A program made the translations under genes and the position numbers. Below, piece by piece: positions 4,571 through 8,037 of a stretch of DNA of 8,037 nucleotides (positions are counted from its first letter, which is position 1; each line of letters starts with the position of its first letter). Where the stretch lies: NCBI GenBank assembly GCA_014803815.1, contig JAAVAY010000126.1:1-8037 (forward strand). Direction: 5' to 3'. The notes under the pieces were generated by a model. It had not been told where the DNA came from. It searched no databases and saw only the letters and a list, made by a program, of their open reading frames with translations. Origin of the DNA: Allobaculum sp. GTDB taxonomy: Bacteria; Bacillota_I; Bacilli_A; Erysipelotrichales; Erysipelotrichaceae.

Positions 4571-5938
4571 ATGGCCGCGTTGGCTCCATGGATTGCGATT
4601 GGCATCTTTCTACTCATGTTTATCCTGATCATTATGGATAAATGGCCCCATCACTACATTACCCTTATTTGTGGCTTAGCCACTTTAGTTCTGGTGTTTG
4701 CCCTTTGCCTACAGTCGTGGGATGCAATCGTTGAAACCTTGAATGTACAAAGCATTTTCACCCCTTCGTTCTGGCGTGTTGCCTCAGAAAGTGCTGAATC
4801 CTCTTCAGGCATTAACTGGTCAACCATCATCTTTATTGCTGGCATGATGGCTATGGTCGAAGGAATGGCCGAAGCTGGCTTTTTCCAATGGCTGTGCTTA
4901 AAGCTAGCCAAGCTGGTGCACTACAAAGCCTCTTCGATCTTTGTGGTATTTACCATTATGTCAGCCGTGCTTTCCATGTTTATTGATTCCATCACCGTTA
5001 TTTTGTTTTTAGCGGCGGTAACGGTGGAACTGGCTCGCATTTTGAAATTTAATCCCGTTCCGGTGATCTTAGCGGAAATCTTCTGCTCGAATCTTGGCGG
5101 TTCGGCGACGATGTGTGGCGATCCCCCAAACATCATCATCGGAACTTCGCTTGGTTTAACCTTCTTTGACTTCATCAGCAATACGGGTATCATCGCTTTG
5201 ATTTCGTTAGTTGCTGTGATGATTTACTTCTGGTTTTGTTTCCACAAAGAACTTCAAGAAGCCGATAAGCAAGAAATTGATCCTAAAACTCTTCCTAAGC
5301 CCGAAGAAGCCATTAAAAATCAAACGGCTTTTATCGTATCGATTTTGATTTTCCTCTGTGCCGTGGTTTTGCTCGTCAGCCACGCCTCTACGGGTTTAAC
5401 TGTAGCGTTTATTGGCACTTTTATTGCGCTTGTGACTTTGATTTGCAACTACAAAAAAGCAGGGGTGATCTTAAAACGCGTCGATTATAAAACGTTGCTT
5501 TTCTTCATCGGCTTATTTGTCGTTGTGGGTGGTTTGGAAAAAACTGGTGTTTTAGAACGAATTGCCTATTTCATCGCTGAGGTATCTGGCGGTAATATTA
5601 TTTTAGTCATTGTCATTATTTTGTGGATTTCTGCCTTAGCCAGTGCTTTTGTTGACAACATTCCATTCTCAGCTACGATGATTCCGATTATTACTACCTT
5701 GTCCCAAACCCAAGGCATCAACATTCGTGTATTGGCTTGGACTTTGAGTATCGGAACGGATATTGGTGGTTCAGCTACTCCTATTGGTGCGAGTGCCAAC
5801 GTTGTCGGCACTGCTGTAGCTATGAAAAATGGATATCCCATTGGCTGGAAGGAATATTGTAAATACGCGGTTCCAGCGACCATTTTGGTTTTAGCGATCT
5901 CCACGGCTGTGATTTTGATTCGTTATGTATTCATGTAG
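4571..5938 (+). CDS. ArsB/NhaD-type (SLC13-like) ion transporter
   Basis: A 455-aa polytopic membrane protein of the ion transporter superfamily that includes NhaD Na+/H+ antiporters, ArsB, CitMHS and SLC13 permeases. The two-fold internal repeat is clear: FIDSITVILFLAAVT (137-151) matches FVDNIPFSATMIP (360-372), and GGSATMCGDPPNIIIG (176-191) matches GGSATPIGASANVVG (399-413). These pairs hold the substrate- and ion-binding helix breaks. The loop at about 225-250 is hydrophilic and separates the halves. ATG 4571 has AAAGGAG seven bases upstream (4557-4563). The substrate is not determined; a Na+/H+ exchanger is likely from the GDPPN signature, but arsenite or an organic anion cannot be excluded. 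There is no arsR or arsC nearby, which argues mildly against arsenite. The gene follows a highly structured leader and is coupled to the next gene. Confidence 0.9.
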   Translation: MAALAPWIAIGIFLLMFILIIMDKWPHHYITLICGLATLVLVFALCLQSWDAIVETLNVQSIFTPSFWRVASESAESSSGINWSTIIFIAGMMAMVEGMAEAGFFQWLCLKLAKLVHYKASSIFVVFTIMSAVLSMFIDSITVILFLAAVTVELARILKFNPVPVILAEIFCSNLGGSATMCGDPPNIIIGTSLGLTFFDFISNTGIIALISLVAVMIYFWFCFHKELQEADKQEIDPKTLPKPEEAIKNQTAFIVSILIFLCAVVLLVSHASTGLTVAFIGTFIALVTLICNYKKAGVILKRVDYKTLLFFIGLFVVVGGLEKTGVLERIAYFIAEVSGGNIILVIVIILWISALASAFVDNIPFSATMIPIITTLSQTQGINIRVLAWTLSIGTDIGGSATPIGASANVVGTAVAMKNGYPIGWKEYCKYAVPATILVLAISTAVILIRYVFM

Positions 5939-5962
5939 CAGTGTAGGGAGGCTAATCACACA

Positions 5963-6583
5963 ATGGAAAATCAATTGATTATTTCGATTGACCGTGAATT
6001 TGGAAGCGGAGGACGCGAAATTGCTGATCTTTTAGGCAAACGCTTAAAACTGCCCGTATATGAAAAAAACATCTTGGAAAATCTCGGGCTTCCCCGTCAA
6101 CAAGATGTTCAAGATCTCTACTATTGTGATGAATCTCCTCGTTGGAAATTGACTAGCCGTACCGTGCGAGGACTCACCAATTCCAACGAAGCCGCTCTTG
6201 CCACTTTAGAATTCGAATTTTTACGCGATAAGGCAAAAGCTGGGGACTCTTTTATCATCCTTGGTCATTGTGCCGAAGAAGTCCTCAAAGAGTATCCTTC
6301 GATGGTTTCTTTCTTCATTTCAGCTGATGAAGCCTTCAAATTGCCCCGTATCATGAAAGAACACAATGTGGATTTAGAGAGTGCGAAAGCGATGATGCGC
6401 ACCCACAACAAAAAGCGAAAAAACTATCACAACAGCTATTGCGACCTGAAGTGGGGCGATTCAAGAAATTATGACATCTGCCTCCGTTCGGATATGCTTG
6501 GCTGTGATCGATCAGCTGCTTTTTTGATCGACTACATCGAAGAAAAGCATCCTGAGCTTTTTCATCATCACACCCACAAATAG
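5963..6583 (+). CDS. Cytidylate-kinase-like family protein
   Basis: The product (206 aa) matches the cytidylate kinase-like family (Pfam Cytidylate_kin2 type) by its start, LIISIDREFGSGGREIADLLGKRLKLPVYEKNIL. The family is named for similarity to Cmk, which phosphorylates CMP, but its members are mostly uncharacterised. The usual P-loop GxxxxGK[ST] is replaced by REFGSGGREI (11-20), so the conserved Lys-Ser/Thr is missing, a feature of this family. Other family-like parts are FIILGHCAEEVL (97-108), the basic THNKKRKNYHNSY (147-159) in the lid position, and DICLRSD (171-177). The tail ends HHHTHK. The gene starts 24 bases after the transporter stop, with GGGAGG at 5946-5951, so the two are almost certainly cotranscribed. 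A terminator follows. A true nucleoside monophosphate kinase activity is uncertain. Confidence 0.88.
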   Translation: MENQLIISIDREFGSGGREIADLLGKRLKLPVYEKNILENLGLPRQQDVQDLYYCDESPRWKLTSRTVRGLTNSNEAALATLEFEFLRDKAKAGDSFIILGHCAEEVLKEYPSMVSFFISADEAFKLPRIMKEHNVDLESAKAMMRTHNKKRKNYHNSYCDLKWGDSRNYDICLRSDMLGCDRSAAFLIDYIEEKHPELFHHHTHK

Positions 6584-6599
6584 TATTGAGCCTTGCACT

Positions 6600-6629
6600 A
6601 GGTCGGAGTCTATCCGGCCTTTTTCTTTT
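6600..6629 (+). terminator. Intrinsic terminator of the transporter operon
   Basis: AGGTCGGA (6600-6607) pairs with TCCGGCCT (6613-6620), 8 bp including one G-T wobble, with a 5-nt loop. It is followed by TTTTTCTTTT. It lies 16 bases after the stop of the cytidylate-kinase-like gene and separates that operon from the phosphatase gene. Confidence 0.88.
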
Positions 6630-6709
6630 GGAAAAAGACCATATCAATCCCCTTATGAGCCAAGATAAGATATAGTGAAAGATAGTTTAAAACAAAGGAG
6701 AACTCTCTT

Positions 6710-7525
6710 ATGGTAGAAGCATCTGTCTATCTTCCCTTCGAATCCATTCAAAATTGTCGCGATTTAGCTGGCATGAAAACAGAGTCTGGTTTGGTCATCA
6801 AACCAGGGTGCTTGTTGCGTTCGGCGGATTTAGCCCATGCGAATGTTCATGATTTATTGACGCTAGAATACATGAATATTCAGGATGTCATCGATTTACG
6901 TACACATGGTGAAATTCTTCTTCATCCCGATCGTCCCATTCCAAATGCTTCACATTATCACGCGAGTATTTACAACATTTCAGATATTGAAAAAGATACG
7001 GGTGGAGCAGCGAAAACCCTTTATGATGTGTTCGAAGATTCCTTAGAACTCGCTCAAGAGGTATACCGTATTTGTGTAACCGATCCAAAGTCGATTTTGG
7101 CTTGGCGAAAATTTTTCCAAGTCTTGTTAGCCGCTCCAGCTGGAACACTTTTTCATTGCACCCAAGGCAAAGACCGTACAGGAATTGGCGCTGCACTTCT
7201 TGAAACCGCTCTTGGTGTCAACAAAGCGACTATTTTAGCCGATTACCTTCAAACTAATTTGTACACTCGTCCCGAAGCCACACGAGATAGTTTTTGGGCC
7301 GAAGAAATCTTAGGCAGTCATGACAAAATGGTGGAATCGGATATCGATACTTATCTGTATGCGCACAAATCTTGTTTTGAAGCCGCTAGCCATGCCATTG
7401 AAGAAAGATGGGGTTCTTGGATGAACTATCTTCACGAGGCCATTGGTTTAACGGATGAAGACATTGCTACCTTACGTCATAAATATCTTGAAACACCAAA
7501 ACAAGCGGCCTTGGCTTTAGACTAA
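6710..7525 (+). CDS. Tyrosine-protein phosphatase family protein (Y_phosphatase3 type)
   Basis: The product (271 aa) has the cysteine-phosphatase loop HCTQGKDRTG at 149-158, i.e. Cys150-x5-Arg156 with the K-D pair typical of the bacterial Y_phosphatase3 (Pfam PF13350) group. The N-terminal NCRDLAG (15-21), LLRSADL (35-41) and VIDLRT (60-65) are also characteristic. Members hydrolyse phosphotyrosine or phosphoinositide-like phosphates in vitro; the natural substrate here is unknown. No signal peptide or membrane segment is visible, so it is probably cytoplasmic. ATG 6710 has AAAGGAG (6694-6700) nine bases upstream. Its promoter should lie at 6630-6690. TATAGT at 6671-6676 is a -10 candidate without a clear -35. 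A strong terminator follows directly. Confidence 0.93.
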   Translation: MVEASVYLPFESIQNCRDLAGMKTESGLVIKPGCLLRSADLAHANVHDLLTLEYMNIQDVIDLRTHGEILLHPDRPIPNASHYHASIYNISDIEKDTGGAAKTLYDVFEDSLELAQEVYRICVTDPKSILAWRKFFQVLLAAPAGTLFHCTQGKDRTGIGAALLETALGVNKATILADYLQTNLYTRPEATRDSFWAEEILGSHDKMVESDIDTYLYAHKSCFEAASHAIEERWGSWMNYLHEAIGLTDEDIATLRHKYLETPKQAALALD

Positions 7526-7527
7526 AG

Positions 7528-7565
7528 CGAAAAAACGATTCGTCAAAAAGCGAATCGTTTTTTCG
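7528..7565 (+). terminator. Terminator hairpin overlapping the next gene's SD
   Basis: A perfect 15-bp stem pairs 7528-7542 with 7551-7565 (8-nt loop). The A6/T6 part of the arms gives the T-run (7558-7563). It begins two bases after the phosphatase stop. The 3' arm ends in CG, the first two bases of CGGAGG (7564-7569), the SD of the following gene. As a perfect A-to-T-run hairpin it could also act on the minus strand. Confidence 0.85.
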
Positions 7566-7578
7566 GAGGCCTATTCTG

Positions 7579-8037
7579 ATGATTATTTTGATTACTGGGG
7601 CTTCTCATACTGGAAAAACTTTACTGGCGCAAAAACTTTTAGAAAAGTATCAATTTCCTGTTTTGTCTTTAGATCTTTTGAAGATGGGACTCATCCGAAG
7701 TGGAAATACTCTCTTAACTCCAGAAGACGATTCAGAATTAACGAATTATTTATGGCCTATCACTAAAGAAATAATCAAAACCGCGATCGAAAACAATCAA
7801 AATCTCATTGTGGAAGGCTGTTACATTCCCCTGAATTGGCGCAAGGATTTTGACGAATTTTATCTATCCTCTATCCAATTTATATGTCTTATCTTGAGCG
7901 AAAACTATATTCGAAACCATTTTGATATCATCAAACGTTATGCCAACGTAATCGAACACCGCTTAGAGGATGAAGATTGTACTCTTGAAAGAGTACTTGA
8001 GGACAATATCCAGTATTTGAGTTTAGCTCAAAAATAT
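7579..8037 (+). CDS. P-loop kinase/ATPase-like protein, 3' end outside window
   Basis: An open frame of 153 codons from ATG 7579 runs off the window end without a stop. CGGAGG lies nine bases upstream. It begins MIILITGASHTGKT with a complete Walker A motif (GASHTGKT, residues 7-14). LDLLKMGLIRSG follows (31-42), and a hydrophobic strand ending in LIVEGCYIP (76-84) could hold the Walker B acidic residue. This layout resembles small nucleotide or 2-phosphoglycerate kinase-like members of the AAA/zeta-toxin/adenylate-kinase group, but no substrate can be named. There is no antitoxin-like gene beside it in the window. Because a terminator sits directly upstream, it is expressed either by read-through or from a promoter inside the phosphatase gene. 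Confidence 0.85.
   Translation, partial: MIILITGASHTGKTLLAQKLLEKYQFPVLSLDLLKMGLIRSGNTLLTPEDDSELTNYLWPITKEIIKTAIENNQNLIVEGCYIPLNWRKDFDEFYLSSIQFICLILSENYIRNHFDIIKRYANVIEHRLEDEDCTLERVLEDNIQYLSLAQKY

Noticed and set aside
4467..4628. 53-codon upstream frame (ATG 4467) overlapping the transporter start out of frame
   Set aside because: Only a weak SD, odd composition rich in W, F, S and L, and its bases are fully explained by the RNA pairings of the leader and by the transporter gene.
5566..5904. Long minus-strand frames inside the transporter gene (also at 4654-4911 and 4921-5193)
   Set aside because: Antisense shadows of a well-supported transporter, with no SD and no recognisable domains.
6616..6640. 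Alternative hairpin (ctttttc with gaaaaag) overlapping the 3' arm of the terminator at 6600-6629, as in an attenuator
   Set aside because: It forms after the terminator stem during transcription, is almost all A-T pairs, and no leader gene or sensor domain goes with it.
7579..8037. Zeta-type toxin of a toxin-antitoxin pair
   Set aside because: Walker A alone is not diagnostic, no antitoxin gene is adjacent in the window, and the 3' half of the gene is missing.

Overview
The window looks like chromosomal DNA of a Gram-positive, low-to-moderate G+C bacterium, most likely Bacillota. The reasons are Shine-Dalgarno (SD) sequences of the AAAGGAG/GGAGG type, a G+C content of about 40-43% by eye, a Gram-positive style signal peptide with no sign of outer-membrane sorting, A/T-flanked intrinsic terminators, and a PlsY-type acyltransferase. 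A class such as Erysipelotrichia is possible, but I cannot fix it from sequence alone. I see no transposase, tRNA, rRNA, CRISPR array or phage gene.

Layout. A structured leader (6-153) containing a possible 13-residue leader peptide (100-141) precedes a secreted protein of unknown function (170-970), which ends at a strong bidirectional terminator (980-1022). Three genes then run on the minus strand, each apparently its own transcription unit: a small ribbon-helix-helix-like protein (stop at 1034), the glycerol-3-phosphate acyltransferase PlsY (1707-2405) and a PAP2-family membrane phosphatase (2729-4060). A 510-bp divergent intergenic region (4061-4570) full of inverted repeats separates the last of these from a plus-strand series: an ArsB/NhaD-type ion transporter (4571-5938) closely coupled to a cytidylate-kinase-like protein (5963-6583), a tyrosine-phosphatase-family protein (6710-7525), and a P-loop nucleotide-binding/kinase-like protein cut by the window edge (7579-8037+).

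How the genes may work together. PlsY and the PAP2 protein both act on membrane phospholipid intermediates, making lysophosphatidate and dephosphorylating a lipid phosphate or pyrophosphate. Both carry unusual hydrophilic tails. The transporter and the cytidylate-kinase-like protein form a two-gene operon. The other genes have no obvious shared pathway.

The most unusual content lies in the 5' leaders rather than the proteins. (i) Upstream of the secreted protein, two long hairpins carry apical loops that are perfectly complementary over 8 nt (kissing loop). (ii) Upstream of the transporter, an 11-bp hairpin has a loop complementary to an upstream segment (8-bp pseudoknot), and it abuts a second hairpin that covers part of the SD and whose loop is complementary to another upstream segment (7 bp). 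(iii) The RHH-like gene and plsY have no SD at the usual distance, but each has a good SD about 40-45 nt upstream with an inverted repeat between that would bring SD and ATG together. I do not recognise either leader as a named riboswitch class, and all structures were derived by eye.
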